Shown here piece by piece: positions 26,199 to 35,592 of a stretch of 64,000 nt of DNA. The notes beneath the pieces were generated by a model, which was given only the letters and a program-made list of their open reading frames with translations, had not been told where the DNA came from and ran no database searches. This DNA is from Bdellovibrionales bacterium Ga0074137. GTDB taxonomy: Bacteria; Bdellovibrionota; Bdellovibrionia; Bdellovibrionales; JAMPXM01. The stretch's first letter is position 1. Each line of letters starts with the position of its first letter. Location: NCBI GenBank assembly GCA_001464715.1, contig LNDT01000030.1, positions 248,001 through 312,000 of the forward strand, written 5' to 3'. A program made the position numbers and the translations under genes.

Positions 26199-27241
26199 GT
26201 CAGGGCCTCATGTCCGCCATCGTTCAGGATTCGATGAAAGAATTCGCGAACGAGCACCGCGCGGGGTTTTTCGGGTCGTGGGTTCTTGCAAGCTTTATGG
26301 CGCTCAGAGACGCCGGCGTCTCGATTCAAATGACCGTACTTTCGCGTGAGCCGGATAAGTTCTTGGATGAGAATCCGCTTTTCAGGAAACTTGACGGCTT
26401 AACTTTCTTAAGCGGCGATGTCGTGACGGCGGAAGTCCCGAGGGGAACAACGCATGTCTTTCATTTTGCAACGTCACCGACAGACAGAGCCGGCGACGAA
26501 GCGGCGATGCGACGTACGATTGTCGATGGGACCCAGAGAATGCTCTTGGAATCGATTCGCGTGGGCGCCAAAAGATTTCTGTTAGCCAGTTCGGGCGCCG
26601 TCTATGGGCAAGGAAAGACAGATCGTCCCAGAGAAGACGAACTCATTCTTCCACGGCCGCTGGATCCGAGTGTGAAGCTTACGACCTACGGTCACGCCAA
26701 GCGTGAGGCTGAAGGGTTCTGTACTGAGGCGATGCGAGCTCGAAGCATCGAGTGTGTTACAGTTCGGGGTTTCGCGTTCGGAGGCCCACTTTTTCCGATC
26801 GATGGTCCCTACGCTCTTTCCGCGATGATGAAAGCCATGATCGAAGGGACATCGATCGAAGTGAAATCGCCAAGCACCGTTCGCTCCTATTTGGACGGAC
26901 GAGATTTGGTGCGAGCTTTATGGTTACTATTACTGCGCGGTCGATCCGGTGAGTCTTATAACCTGGGCAGCGACGATTCCGTGACGATGCAGGGTCTTGC
27001 CAAAGAAATCCAGGCACTAGCGAAAGATTTGGGCCGACCGGTGCCCGAGATCGTTGAAGTGACTCCATCGCCGTCAGAGCATCAATCCGGTGTCCTGGGC
27101 GCGCCGGTCAGTGGCCCCGGCGATATTTACCGACCCACCATCGAGAAAATCTCGCGTCATTTGGGGTGGAAGCCGCAGGTCAGTTTACGTGCGGGTTTGA
27201 GGGCGTACGCTGAGTGGTTGTTGCCTCCACCGAGCGTTTGA
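26195..27241 (+). CDS. sugar epimerase paralogue lacking the NAD-binding loop
   Basis: About 348 residues, start GTG 26195 overlapping the rfbH stop (GTGA). It is a paralogue of the gene at 19227: [27 protein letters not shown], the Tyr/Lys pair in [10 protein letters not shown] and [12 protein letters not shown] all align. But where the paralogue has HILLTGGTGFFGSW this protein goes from FANEHRA straight to GFFGSW. About 16 residues, the first beta strand and the glycine-rich dinucleotide loop, are gone in frame. It should not bind NAD normally. It may be a recent inactivating deletion, a repurposed binding protein, or active only with its paralogue. The rest of the frame is intact. Confidence 0.85.
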   Translation: MSQGLMSAIVQDSMKEFANEHRAGFFGSWVLASFMALRDAGVSIQMTVLSREPDKFLDENPLFRKLDGLTFLSGDVVTAEVPRGTTHVFHFATSPTDRAGDEAAMRRTIVDGTQRMLLESIRVGAKRFLLASSGAVYGQGKTDRPREDELILPRPLDPSVKLTTYGHAKREAEGFCTEAMRARSIECVTVRGFAFGGPLFPIDGPYALSAMMKAMIEGTSIEVKSPSTVRSYLDGRDLVRALWLLLLRGRSGESYNLGSDDSVTMQGLAKEIQALAKDLGRPVPEIVEVTPSPSEHQSGVLGAPVSGPGDIYRPTIEKISRHLGWKPQVSLRAGLRAYAEWLLPPPSV

Positions 27242-27258
27242 TTTATCCCTTAGGGCCT

Positions 27259-28341
27259 ATGAAAAAAGCACTGATTACGGGCGTCACCGGTCAAGACGGA
27301 GCCTACCTCGCAGAATTTCTTTTAGAAAAAGGTTACGAGGTTCACGGCATCAAGCGGCGCACGTCGCTTTTCAACACCGACCGTATTGATCACTTGTTTG
27401 AAGATCCTCACGATATCGATCCAAAAGAAAAAGCTGGAAAACTTTTTCTTCATTACGGAGACATGACGGACTCTTCAAGCCTCGTTCGCATTATTCAGTC
27501 GGTGCAGCCGGACGAAATCTACAATCTTGCAGCTCAGTCGCACGTCGCGGTTTCTTTTGAAGAGCCCGAGTACACAGCGAATTCAGACGCTATCGGACCT
27601 CTAAGAGTCCTTGAAGCCATTCGAATTCTTGGTCTTCAGAAGAAAACGAAATTCTATCAAGCCTCGACATCTGAACTCTACGGTCTTGTTCAAGAGACTC
27701 CGCAAAAAGAGACGACACCGTTTTATCCGCGAAGTCCCTATGCCGTTGCGAAGCTTTACGCTTACTGGATCACGGTGAATTACCGCGAGGCCTACGGCAT
27801 GTATGCGTGCAATGGGATTTTGTTTAACCACGAGTCGCCCATGCGCGGAGAAACGTTCGTCACACGAAAAATCACGCGCGGCCTTGCTCGGATCAAGCAC
27901 GGGCTTGAAAAGTGCGTTTACCTTGGAAATCTTGATGCAAAACGTGATTGGGGCCACGCACGAGACTACGTCGAGATGCAATGGCTGATGCTTCAGCAAG
28001 AAAAGCCAGAAGACTTTGTGATCGCTACAGGCCGCCAGTACAGCGTTCGTGAGTTTATTAATACCGCTGCGAAAAATCTCGACATGAACATTACTTGGAA
28101 GGGTCAAGGAACTGACGAGAAAGGCTATCTCGCCGACGGTCGCTGCATTATCTCGATCGATCCTCGTTACTATCGACCGACCGAAGTTGAAACGCTTCTT
28201 GGCGATGCGACAAAGGCCAAAGAAAAACTTGGCTGGACTCCAAAGACAACTTTTGAAGAGCTTGTGCGTGAAATGTGCGAAGCGGATATGAAATTGGCCG
28301 AACGCGACGCGAAGTTTCCGTCACTTAAAGTCGTTCGCTAA
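27259..28341 (+). CDS. gmd: GDP-mannose 4,6-dehydratase
   Basis: 360 residues from ATG 27259. Converts GDP-mannose to GDP-4-keto-6-deoxymannose, the branch point for GDP-fucose, perosamine and colitose. NADP loop [14 protein letters not shown] at residues 6-19, [14 protein letters not shown], the catalytic STSELYG and Tyr-x3-Lys in [29 protein letters not shown] and [16 protein letters not shown] are all diagnostic. Followed 22 bp later by colD, whose substrate is this product, and fed by manC 8 kb upstream in the same block. Confidence 0.97.
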   Translation: MKKALITGVTGQDGAYLAEFLLEKGYEVHGIKRRTSLFNTDRIDHLFEDPHDIDPKEKAGKLFLHYGDMTDSSSLVRIIQSVQPDEIYNLAAQSHVAVSFEEPEYTANSDAIGPLRVLEAIRILGLQKKTKFYQASTSELYGLVQETPQKETTPFYPRSPYAVAKLYAYWITVNYREAYGMYACNGILFNHESPMRGETFVTRKITRGLARIKHGLEKCVYLGNLDAKRDWGHARDYVEMQWLMLQQEKPEDFVIATGRQYSVREFINTAAKNLDMNITWKGQGTDEKGYLADGRCIISIDPRYYRPTEVETLLGDATKAKEKLGWTPKTTFEELVREMCEADMKLAERDAKFPSLKVVR

Positions 28342-28363
28342 AGTAAGAGCAGAAGAGGGCCTC

Positions 28364-29557
28364 ATGACTGATTCAAAAGTATTTTTCCCGCTGGCCGTCA
28401 GTGGATGGGATCACGCCGAGTACGAGGCAATGCAAGCCGTGATCAAATCAGGCCTTTTCACGATGGGTGCGAAAGTCGCGGCCTACGAAAAAGACTTCGC
28501 TGGTTTTTTCGGTTCAAAGTACGCAGTCATGTGCTCATCGGGCTCAACGGCCAACCTTCTGATGGTGGCAGCCCTTTTCTACCGAAAAGAAAATCCACTG
28601 AAAGCGGGCGATGAGGTCATTGTTCCCGCTGTGTCGTGGAGCACGACGTATTTTCCGCTTCATCAGTATGGCCTCAAACTTCGTTTTGTTGATATCGATG
28701 TAGAAACACTGAATTTCGATCTCAAAGAACTTGAGAAAGCGGTGGGTCCAAAAACCCGTCTCATTATGGCGGTCAATCTTTTGGGTAATCCCAACGATTT
28801 CGGCGCCATCGATAAAATCATCAAAGCCAGTGGCCACGCCTCAAACATAACTCTCATTGAAGACAACTGCGAATCGATGGCAGCGACAATCGAAGGACGT
28901 CATTGTGGAACCTTTGGAGTGATGGGGACCTTCTCGAGTTTCTTCAGTCACCACATCGCCACGATGGAAGGTGGCTGCATCGTGACGGAGGACGAAGAGC
29001 TTTACCACATTTTGCTTTGCTTACGGGCTCACGGGTGGACGCGAAATCTTCCAAAGTTTAATCACGTGACGGGCGAAAAATCGGACGACGTTTTTGAAGA
29101 GTCGTTCAAGTTTGTTTTGCCTGGGTACAATGTGCGTCCGCTGGAGCTTGAAGGAGCCTTGGGCATCGAACAGCTTAAGAAACTTCCGCGCTTTATCTCG
29201 GAGCGACGGGCCAACGCCGTCACTTTCAAAAAAGAATTTAATGATCATCCGTGGCTCATGACACAAAAAGAAATCGGAAAGAGCTCGTGGTTTGGATTTT
29301 CCCTCGTCATTCGGCCTGAGGCCGTGAAGGCTGGGCGCACGCGCGCCGAGCTGGTGAAGACCTTGACCTCAAACGGTGTTGAATGTCGGCCGATTGTCGC
29401 TGGAAATTTCGCTAAAAACCCGGTCGTAAAACTGATGAGCCACGAAATTCAAGGTGCTTTGCCAAACGCAAATTGGATCGATACCCATGGGCTCTTTGTT
29501 GGGAATCATCATCAGCCGTTTACTGATCAGATCAAACGCCTTCGCGAACTGCTCTAG
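28364..29557 (+). CDS. colD: GDP-4-keto-6-deoxymannose 3-dehydratase
   Basis: 397 residues. PLP-dependent, glutamate-coupled removal of the C3 hydroxyl, the key step to GDP-colitose. The fold is that of DegT/StrS sugar aminotransferases, but the PLP lysine is His in SFFSHHIATMEGG (about residues 193-205), as in ColD. LRAHGWTRNLP and PGYNVRPLELEGALG are shared with that family. Unlike RfbH it has no CWC-type iron-sulfur motif, so no reductase partner is needed. It lies directly after gmd; the next enzyme (colC) is probably the reductase-epimerase at 31180-32121 on the opposite strand. Confidence 0.93.
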   Translation: MTDSKVFFPLAVSGWDHAEYEAMQAVIKSGLFTMGAKVAAYEKDFAGFFGSKYAVMCSSGSTANLLMVAALFYRKENPLKAGDEVIVPAVSWSTTYFPLHQYGLKLRFVDIDVETLNFDLKELEKAVGPKTRLIMAVNLLGNPNDFGAIDKIIKASGHASNITLIEDNCESMAATIEGRHCGTFGVMGTFSSFFSHHIATMEGGCIVTEDEELYHILLCLRAHGWTRNLPKFNHVTGEKSDDVFEESFKFVLPGYNVRPLELEGALGIEQLKKLPRFISERRANAVTFKKEFNDHPWLMTQKEIGKSSWFGFSLVIRPEAVKAGRTRAELVKTLTSNGVECRPIVAGNFAKNPVVKLMSHEIQGALPNANWIDTHGLFVGNHHQPFTDQIKRLRELL

Positions 29558-29566
29558 TTGGATGAA

Positions 29567-29857
29567 TTAAGGATGAGGTGTGATCGCCATAACCGTGATC
29601 GTGCTTTTGCCTGGTCCGTAGAACCAAAAAATGCGGTACGCCGCTGGCGTTTTATTTTCGGCGTAGGCCTCAAAAACCTCTTCTCCAGTAGGTCCTTCTA
29701 ACGACGAGAACTTGTGTGTGTTCAGAGCTGGGTGGCGTGGATTTAATTCTAGATATGCCAAGGCTTTGCAAACAGCCTTATGTCGCTTCTTGAGGCCCTT
29801 GTCTTTCGCCAAGTGGCTTAGCTGGTCAATGGCCTGATCGGTAAAAAGAAGCTTCAC
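29567..29857 (-). CDS. RelE/ParE-like toxin
   Basis: 96 residues. Small basic protein with the ParE/RelE layout: LLFTDQAIDQLSHLAKDK at the N-terminus, a central helix, then a strand-rich C-terminal half (EEVFEAYAENKTP, AAYRIFWFYGPGKS, TITVMAITPHP). It overlaps the upstream antitoxin-like gene by 4 bp, the typical order for type II systems. The pair sits at the junction of two converging sugar blocks, a common site for insertion of stabilising modules. Target unknown. Confidence 0.65.
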   Translation of the reverse strand: MKLLFTDQAIDQLSHLAKDKGLKKRHKAVCKALAYLELNPRHPALNTHKFSSLEGPTGEEVFEAYAENKTPAAYRIFWFYGPGKSTITVMAITPHP

Positions 29858-30162
29858 TCGTCGCTATCTTCTTTCAGATGTTTTGCAAAGGAACCGAGTG
29901 ACTTTGTGCGACCCGCTTTCGCATCCTCGCGACCTCGTCTTACCATTTCAAGGGCCGAAGGATTCTTGAACAGCCATTGTTCGCGGGCTGGGATTTCAAC
30001 CTTGGGTTCGAGAATGAGACGCCCGTCCGCTTCTTCGAAAACATCGTAGCTACTCACACCTGAGGCGAGCTTACTGAGGCAAATTCGCCCTTTTGAATCG
30101 GGCTTCAGGTTTGTGGTGGGGTAGTTTGCACTCGGTTCAGTTTTCTTCTTTTTTGCTGCCAT
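29854..30162 (-). CDS. antitoxin-like protein of the toxin pair
   Basis: 102 residues, very basic N-terminus (MAAKKKKTE). The segment LKPDSKGRICLSKLASGVS then YDVFEEADGRLILEP resembles an AbrB/SpoVT-type swapped-hairpin DNA-binding domain, and the C-terminal 50 residues (charged, helical, LEMVRRGREDAKAG) would wrap the toxin. Gene order, small size and 4-bp overlap with the RelE-like gene support the call. The 110-bp upstream gap would hold the promoter. Confidence 0.62.
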   Translation of the reverse strand: MAAKKKKTEPSANYPTTNLKPDSKGRICLSKLASGVSSYDVFEEADGRLILEPKVEIPAREQWLFKNPSALEMVRRGREDAKAGRTKSLGSFAKHLKEDSDE

Positions 30163-30272
30163 GTCATGAGTGTAGCAGCGCCGTGGGAAATTTGCAATGT
30201 GGGAAATCCCACCCTAAGCCCGTGACTCTCTAAATATTTGAAATTACGATGATTTTGGCCACCGGCTGCGGT

Positions 30273-31187
30273 CTACTCGTTTTTCGGCAATCCAAACTGG
30301 TCGAAGTGGCGCTTCATACGGTCATAAGTGATGGCAAGACCATCGTTCAGACTGTGTTTTGGCTTCCAGCCAGTGAGTTTCTGAAGCAGCGAGATATCTT
30401 GCACAAACTCCATATGACCAGAGACCGGAATATTTTGGTCGGTGATTTCGACGCCCGAAAGTTGCGAGATAATATCGGTGAGCTGTCCGACGCTTGTCGA
30501 AACTCCGCTTCCTAAGTTTACGGGTCCGACGTGATCGGTCTTGATGAGCGCCATGATCGCTTCAGCCGCGTCAGGTGCAAAAATGAAATCGCGTTTGGGG
30601 CGTTTGTTCCAAACGCTGACTGGTTTTTGGGCCGATTTTTTTGAAATCACATCCCACATGAGGGATGGAACGATATCGGGACGTAACAAGTGAGTAGGGC
30701 CGTAGACGTTGCTGATTCGCACATCGATTGAGGGAACTTTTTCTCGGTGCATTCTTGTCACATGCTCGGCCATGACTTTACTGAACACGTAGTTATTAAC
30801 ATAAGGATTGATCGGCTGAGTTTCATCAGCGGGGAGTTTCATCTTGGCGCTATCGTATTGAAGCATGGTTGTCAGCGCGATCAGCTTTTTTATGGGTCGC
30901 TTTTCCAAGTAGCCCAGCATTCGTTTGAGCGGAAGAACGTTCTTTTCAAGGGCCAGCGTCGGATGTGAATTGAGAATTTTGTGGTCCGAGCTTCCGATGA
31001 GAAAAATGACCGAGTCGAAGTCGACCGAATCAAGCTTTGACCAGCTCTCTAAATCTGGAAGGTGTACGAATTGATTTTTCAGTGGCGCCGGTAGCGGCGA
31101 TCGGCCGGCGGCGATAATATCGGGATATTTCTCAAGGAGGATGGGGCCAAGAAATCCAGTGCCGCCGACCAGTAACGTTTTAGACAC
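30273..31187 (-). CDS. NAD-dependent sugar epimerase/dehydratase
   Basis: About 304 residues, start GTG 31187, overlapping the stop of the colC-like gene by 8 bp. Dinucleotide loop LLVGGTGFLGPI at the very N-terminus, catalytic Tyr-x3-Lys in NYVFSKVMAEHV, Thr of LTTMLQYD in the Ser/Thr position, then ISNVYGP and KRDFIFAPDAAEAI. This is an extended short-chain dehydrogenase of the UDP-glucose 4-epimerase or reductase type. It is the last sugar gene of the leftward operon. Substrate is not predictable; a 4-keto reductase role is plausible. Confidence 0.85.
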   Translation of the reverse strand: MSKTLLVGGTGFLGPILLEKYPDIIAAGRSPLPAPLKNQFVHLPDLESWSKLDSVDFDSVIFLIGSSDHKILNSHPTLALEKNVLPLKRMLGYLEKRPIKKLIALTTMLQYDSAKMKLPADETQPINPYVNNYVFSKVMAEHVTRMHREKVPSIDVRISNVYGPTHLLRPDIVPSLMWDVISKKSAQKPVSVWNKRPKRDFIFAPDAAEAIMALIKTDHVGPVNLGSGVSTSVGQLTDIISQLSGVEITDQNIPVSGHMEFVQDISLLQKLTGWKPKHSLNDGLAITYDRMKRHFDQFGLPKNE

Positions 31188-32121
31188 GTTCGCCCCCGCC
31201 ATCGCGTACGCCATCGGCACGGGCATCGGTCAAACGCCCGTAGAGCTTACGAACACCATCTTCTAGCTTCGTAAATTTTAGTTCAGGCATCGCGGCCTTT
31301 AGTTTCGCGTTCGAAACATCTTTCCGCATTTGTCCGTTGGGTTTACTGGAATCATAGATGATTTTTAAATGAGCGGCGTCGCAAGCTTTCAGCGCTACGC
31401 GCGCGATGGCATCGACGGACAAGTTTTCATCCGGTGCGACGTTCATATTGGCGCTAAGGCCACGCTGAACGTACTGAGCGATGACAAAGGCAAAATCGGG
31501 AGCGTACATGAATTGCCGCATCGGGGTTCCATCGCCAAAGAGGCGAATGTGATCCGCCCCGGATTCTTTGGCCAAGATAATTTTATCGACGAGGTCATTC
31601 ACAAAATGACTTCGTCCCTTATGGCTTTCAGAAACAACGCCGTAGAGATTGCTCGGCGTAAGGTAGCGGTAGTTAACCCCAAACTGTGAACTGTACGCGT
31701 CCAGTTGGACCGCGAAACTGCGTTTAGCGTACGAGTACGACATCAAAGACGAGTGCGGTTTACCTTCGTGCAACATTTCTTCAGGGATGGGATAGGACTT
31801 AACATCATCGGGGTAAATGCAGGTACTTAGAATGCCCAGAAGATTTTTAACGCCGCTCTGATAAGCGTACTTGGTCACAAGAGTGTTCATCAGAACATTA
31901 TTGTCGAAGTAAGCGACTTGATTTTCGATATTGTCGTGAAGGCTTCCAACATGAGCGGCCAAGTGAATGACGTAGTCGTACTTGTTGCGAGAAAAAAGAT
32001 CCTTAACAGCAGCGTCTGAACGAAGATCAAAATCAGCCGAGCCAATGTATTTCGCATCGGGCAGCAGAGGCTCGAGCTCGCGCCCCATCATGCCTTTACC
32101 GCCGGTCACTAAAATTTTCAT
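31180..32121 (-). CDS. colC: GDP-fucose synthase-like reductase/epimerase, probable GDP-colitose synthase
   Basis: 313 residues from ATG 32121. NADP loop VTGGKGMMGRELEP, HLAAHVGSL, the long STCIYPDD loop of the fucose synthase family, the pair in SYSYAKRSFAVQ, and RQFMYAPDFA. Fucose synthase (Fcl) and colitose synthase (ColC) share this fold and do C5 epimerisation plus C4 reduction on GDP-4-keto sugars. Because ColD is in the window and would feed ColC, and no other Fcl-like gene is seen, ColC is the better reading; Fcl activity cannot be excluded. Overlaps wzy-like gene by 4 bp. Confidence 0.8.
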   Translation of the reverse strand: MKILVTGGKGMMGRELEPLLPDAKYIGSADFDLRSDAAVKDLFSRNKYDYVIHLAAHVGSLHDNIENQVAYFDNNVLMNTLVTKYAYQSGVKNLLGILSTCIYPDDVKSYPIPEEMLHEGKPHSSLMSYSYAKRSFAVQLDAYSSQFGVNYRYLTPSNLYGVVSESHKGRSHFVNDLVDKIILAKESGADHIRLFGDGTPMRQFMYAPDFAFVIAQYVQRGLSANMNVAPDENLSVDAIARVALKACDAAHLKIIYDSSKPNGQMRKDVSNAKLKAAMPELKFTKLEDGVRKLYGRLTDARADGVRDGGGERV

Positions 32122-33431
32122 GTGGGTTTCGTCTCCATGGCTTTGTGGTTCGAACGCCAGATCATCATAAGTACGGCACATATGAACATGAACTGATGAT
32201 TCACTTCCGCATCTTTAAAGTTACATTCGGTCAGACCACCGACCAAAAGTGCGACCTGCGCGCCAAGAGCACCTAAAGTAAGACCGTACGCGGTCGTTCC
32301 AAACTTCAGGGTTCTTAATATCTTCACGCTCATCCAAAGAAAGATCGCGGTGAAAGCCGTATAGGCAGCGAATCCTAAAAGTCCTGTTCCTGAGAGAAAC
32401 TGCAGGTAGTTGTTGTGCGCGTGACCGCCGAACTCTTGCACCATGCCAAGTTTTTCGTAGTAGGCAGTGATGAGTTCTTCGTTCACGCCGTAACCGACGC
32501 CCAAGATCGGATGATCTTTGAACATCGCGATGTTCGCTTTCCAAACATCGATTCGCTGTGTGTTGGAAAGATCCGTCATGCTGACGACGCTCAGCAGTCG
32601 AACGCGAAAGTTTTCAGACAGTGCAAACGCAGTCAGAACGCCAGCGAAACCAATCGAGTAAACCGTCAGCGCGATTTTGCGCCCTAAAAAAAGAACCATG
32701 ACGGCGACGGCCGCAGCGACGGCGATCCATGCTCCGCGTGTGTAGGACCAAAGAAGCGCCAGCGCGCAAAGTGCCGTGACACCAAGACCGATCAATTTCC
32801 AGCGGTCAAATTGATCGCGTGTCATCGCATAACCAAAGACCATGCAGAACGAAAGCGCCATCGAATGACCGAACGTCACCGGATGTCCCCACATACCGCG
32901 GCCCCGAAACGTACTTCCGCCGTCAAAGTGATACTGACTGACGGGATCTCTGTGTCCGCGAATAAAATCAATTCCTGTGAAGTGCTGAAAGATCGCGTAA
33001 AGCGCGATGAAACCAACAAGCACCATTAAAAACTGAAATGCATTTTCAAGGCGCTGGGAGCCTTCGGGGGCATTGGTAGGTCCCGACGGAATGACGGCCT
33101 CAAGTGAAAACCTTAGGCCCAGATACAAAAGAACAAAACGGGCGTTACCGATGATAAAGAGCTTATCGGCCTCCGGCGGAGCCGCAATGAGCGCACTCAG
33201 AATAATGACCGTCATCAAAGTAAGAAGAGCCCAGTCTCCTTTTTCAAGAAGAGGTCGTCTGCGAATCCAAATATCTTTTTTTCGGTCAAACAGTGCGACC
33301 AAAAGAATCATCAAAAAAGTGAGCCATCCGAGGATTTCCATCCCTGCCATCGTCGTAAGGATCGCGATGCTGTAGAGAAAAAGAGAAACGGGTAAAGCTC
33401 GGTTTCGAAGAGTGTTGATCGTTTCCATCAC
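32118..33431 (-). CDS. O-antigen ligase or polymerase family membrane protein
   Basis: 437 residues with about ten or more membrane segments (for example PVSLFLYSIAILTTMAGM, ALLTLMTVIILSALIAAP and LGVTALCALALLWSY). A large periplasmic loop near the C-terminus contains QRIDVWKANIAMFKDHPILGVGYG and GGHAHNNYLQFLSGTGLLG, the conserved Arg/His region of the WaaL/Wzy superfamily (PF04932). Whether it polymerises repeat units (Wzy) or ligates them to lipid A core (WaaL) cannot be told from sequence; next to a Wzx-like gene, Wzy is favoured. Overlaps both neighbours by 4 bp. Confidence 0.85.
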   Translation of the reverse strand: MMETINTLRNRALPVSLFLYSIAILTTMAGMEILGWLTFLMILLVALFDRKKDIWIRRRPLLEKGDWALLTLMTVIILSALIAAPPEADKLFIIGNARFVLLYLGLRFSLEAVIPSGPTNAPEGSQRLENAFQFLMVLVGFIALYAIFQHFTGIDFIRGHRDPVSQYHFDGGSTFRGRGMWGHPVTFGHSMALSFCMVFGYAMTRDQFDRWKLIGLGVTALCALALLWSYTRGAWIAVAAAVAVMVLFLGRKIALTVYSIGFAGVLTAFALSENFRVRLLSVVSMTDLSNTQRIDVWKANIAMFKDHPILGVGYGVNEELITAYYEKLGMVQEFGGHAHNNYLQFLSGTGLLGFAAYTAFTAIFLWMSVKILRTLKFGTTAYGLTLGALGAQVALLVGGLTECNFKDAEVNHQFMFICAVLMMIWRSNHKAMETKPT

Positions 33432-34603
33432 GTAGTTTCCTTGCTGGATTTCAAAACCAATGCATTTTTATAAGCGGAAAGTGCTCCGTCGACCATTTTT
33501 TCCGATGAGAATTCTTCGCGAGCTCTTTTTGCGGCGCGCGTCCGCATGAGCAGCGTGTCGTCGGGATGTTCGATCATCCAGATAATCTTCTCGGCCAGCT
33601 CCTCGGGCTTTGAAGGTGCGACAAGAAGGCCTGTGCGCAGATCATCGACCACATCCACAAGTCCTCCGACGGAACTTGCGATGACGGCGCGACCCAGGGC
33701 TTGGGCTTCAAGTGCGACAAGCCCGAACGATTCGAAGAGCGACGGCTGAATAACGATATGGCAGTCACGCATCTGCAGAAGAGCGTTTGAAGTTTCGCGG
33801 TGAAGGTGGACTTCATTTTCAAGCTTCAAATTTCGAATCATCTGAAGAAGTTTTTCACGCTCGCTACCTTCGCCAGAGATATCGAGAATCACTTTGAAGC
33901 CTCGCGCGCGCACAAGGTGCACAGCTTGGATCAAAACATCAAACCCTTTGATGCTTCGAAGAAGACCATAGGCGCCGATTCGAACGGGCTCTTCAGAACC
34001 AAGACCTTTTGGCCAGGGTGTAAGATCTGGTTCAAGCTTATCGATACCGTTTCGGTTGAGAAGCAGCGGTGCGGCCGTCGGGCCCACGCGTTTTTGAAAC
34101 TGCTCCATCGTGTACCGACTTTCGATCAAAACAAGATCGGTCGATTTTGCGAGGTACTTTTCAATCCACACATACAGACGATTAAAGAGTGCGCCGTGCA
34201 TGGCATGAAGGCTTCCGCCGTGGGGAGTATAGAAAACCCGCGTCGACTTTGGAAGAATCCCTAAGACACGGCAGAGCCTTGCGTACAGTCCGCCCTTGGC
34301 GCCGTGGCCGTGAACAATGTCGAAGGCAGCGTCGTCGTCACTTCGAGTGCTGCGAAGCCCAACATACAAAAGCCAAAGAGTCGTCAGATCCCACGGCCCT
34401 GGTGCTGACTTCATAGAAATCGACACGACTCGTTTTCGAAGTTCCGGATCCGCTTCAAGGGACTTTTGAAATCCTTTATCGGCTTGTGTAAGGTCGGTGA
34501 TCAAAAGGGGTTCGTGTCCATGGGACAGAGCGCCCCTCATCAGGGTCTCGACGTGGGTTCGAATACCGCCCTCTGCATTTCGCAAGATATAGAGGATTCT
34601 CAT
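33428..34603 (-). CDS. glycosyltransferase family 4
   Basis: 391 residues, GT-B fold. N-terminal RNAEGGIRTHVETLM and VHGHGAKGGLYARL, mid region VFYTPHGGSLHAM, linker YGLLRSIKGFDVLIQAV, and the nucleotide-sugar site QPSLFESFGLVALEAQALG with the family E-x7-E. Probably a retaining transferase acting on the cytoplasmic face on undecaprenyl-linked sugars. Overlaps the upstream GT2 gene and the downstream polymerase-like gene by 4 bp each. Confidence 0.92.
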   Translation of the reverse strand: MRILYILRNAEGGIRTHVETLMRGALSHGHEPLLITDLTQADKGFQKSLEADPELRKRVVSISMKSAPGPWDLTTLWLLYVGLRSTRSDDDAAFDIVHGHGAKGGLYARLCRVLGILPKSTRVFYTPHGGSLHAMHGALFNRLYVWIEKYLAKSTDLVLIESRYTMEQFQKRVGPTAAPLLLNRNGIDKLEPDLTPWPKGLGSEEPVRIGAYGLLRSIKGFDVLIQAVHLVRARGFKVILDISGEGSEREKLLQMIRNLKLENEVHLHRETSNALLQMRDCHIVIQPSLFESFGLVALEAQALGRAVIASSVGGLVDVVDDLRTGLLVAPSKPEELAEKIIWMIEHPDDTLLMRTRAAKRAREEFSSEKMVDGALSAYKNALVLKSSKETT

Positions 34604-35592
34604 TTATGAACCCGCAAAATTCGAAAAGTTTCTGAAATGAAAAAAATCATGTAACTGACAATGAGAAATTTGAAGTGATAGCGACTTTTAAAAACCAAGG
34701 GAAAAAGCGAAAGCACGTGCCCCGGAAATTTCGGAAAAACAAGGTCGCGGCGCCTCGCCTGCAAAATATTAAGTCGGCGAGCCGCCGCATCTTTAAACTC
34801 ATGAAACCGAAGGTAACGTAATTTTTCTGGATCTTGAAATGTATGGGGACCGAGGTAGTTTCGGTAAACTTTTAAAAGATCATGCTCTGTGAAGCGGCGT
34901 TTGGTTTCTCGGACCGTGAAGCTTGCTTCGGAAACGCGGTAACGCATGAGGGGTTTTGTGAGAAGGCCAAAGCGGCCGACTTTTGAAAGCCTGAGCCAAA
35001 CATCAAGATCGGCCGACGAGCCAAAATTAGATCCATCCCAAGTCTTTATAACGTCGCGGTAGACCGACGACTTCGCCATGACAGACGGGCAAGTGATGAA
35101 GTTTCCGTACTTCAAAGTTAGAAAAAATAAGTCCTCAAAAGAATGTGTCGTTTCCTCGGAGCCGCGGAGTTCGGGAGGAAGAAACCTCACGCCTTGGGCG
35201 CTACCAAGAGCATCAATCACTGTCGCTTGCGCCGCGACGGCCGAACATTCGGTGTGCGAAATCAGAAATTCGACCTGACTCTCAATCATCGATGTCTCGT
35301 AGACGTCGTCGGCATGGAAAATAGCCGTAAAATCACCTTCGGCGGCCTGAAGACACCGGTTGAAGTTTCCTTCAGCCCCGATATTGGTGGGATTTGAGAA
35401 GACTTGAATGCGGGAATCTTTCAGAGCGAATTTTTCCGCAAGCCCCAAGGTTCCGTCGGTCGAGGCGTTGTCAAAAATTTTGATAACTAGATTTCGATGA
35501 GACTGGTTAAGAATCGATTCCAAAGTTTCTGGAAGTGTCGATTGGCTGTTGAACGTCGGAACACAGATCGTGACAAGTTTCTGAGCTTCCAT
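34600..35592 (-). CDS. glycosyltransferase family 2
   Basis: 330 residues. GT-A fold with TICVPTFNSQSTLPETLESI, FDNASTDGT, and the divalent-metal DxD-type motif in AIFHADDVYE, followed by SADLDVWLRLSKVG. Inverting transferase adding one sugar to the repeat unit. The start ATG 35592 overlaps the flippase stop as TGATG; an in-frame ATG at 35610 would add six residues. The C-terminus has a hydrophobic stretch (FLIVSYMIFFISETF) that may touch the membrane. Confidence 0.9.
   Translation of the reverse strand: MEAQKLVTICVPTFNSQSTLPETLESILNQSHRNLVIKIFDNASTDGTLGLAEKFALKDSRIQVFSNPTNIGAEGNFNRCLQAAEGDFTAIFHADDVYETSMIESQVEFLISHTECSAVAAQATVIDALGSAQGVRFLPPELRGSEETTHSFEDLFFLTLKYGNFITCPSVMAKSSVYRDVIKTWDGSNFGSSADLDVWLRLSKVGRFGLLTKPLMRYRVSEASFTVRETKRRFTEHDLLKVYRNYLGPHTFQDPEKLRYLRFHEFKDAAARRLNILQARRRDLVFPKFPGHVLSLFPLVFKSRYHFKFLIVSYMIFFISETFRILRVHK

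Noticed and set aside
24861-29557. RfbH or ColD acting as the missing WbpE aminotransferase
   Set aside because: Both have His in place of the PLP lysine, which transaminases of this fold need.
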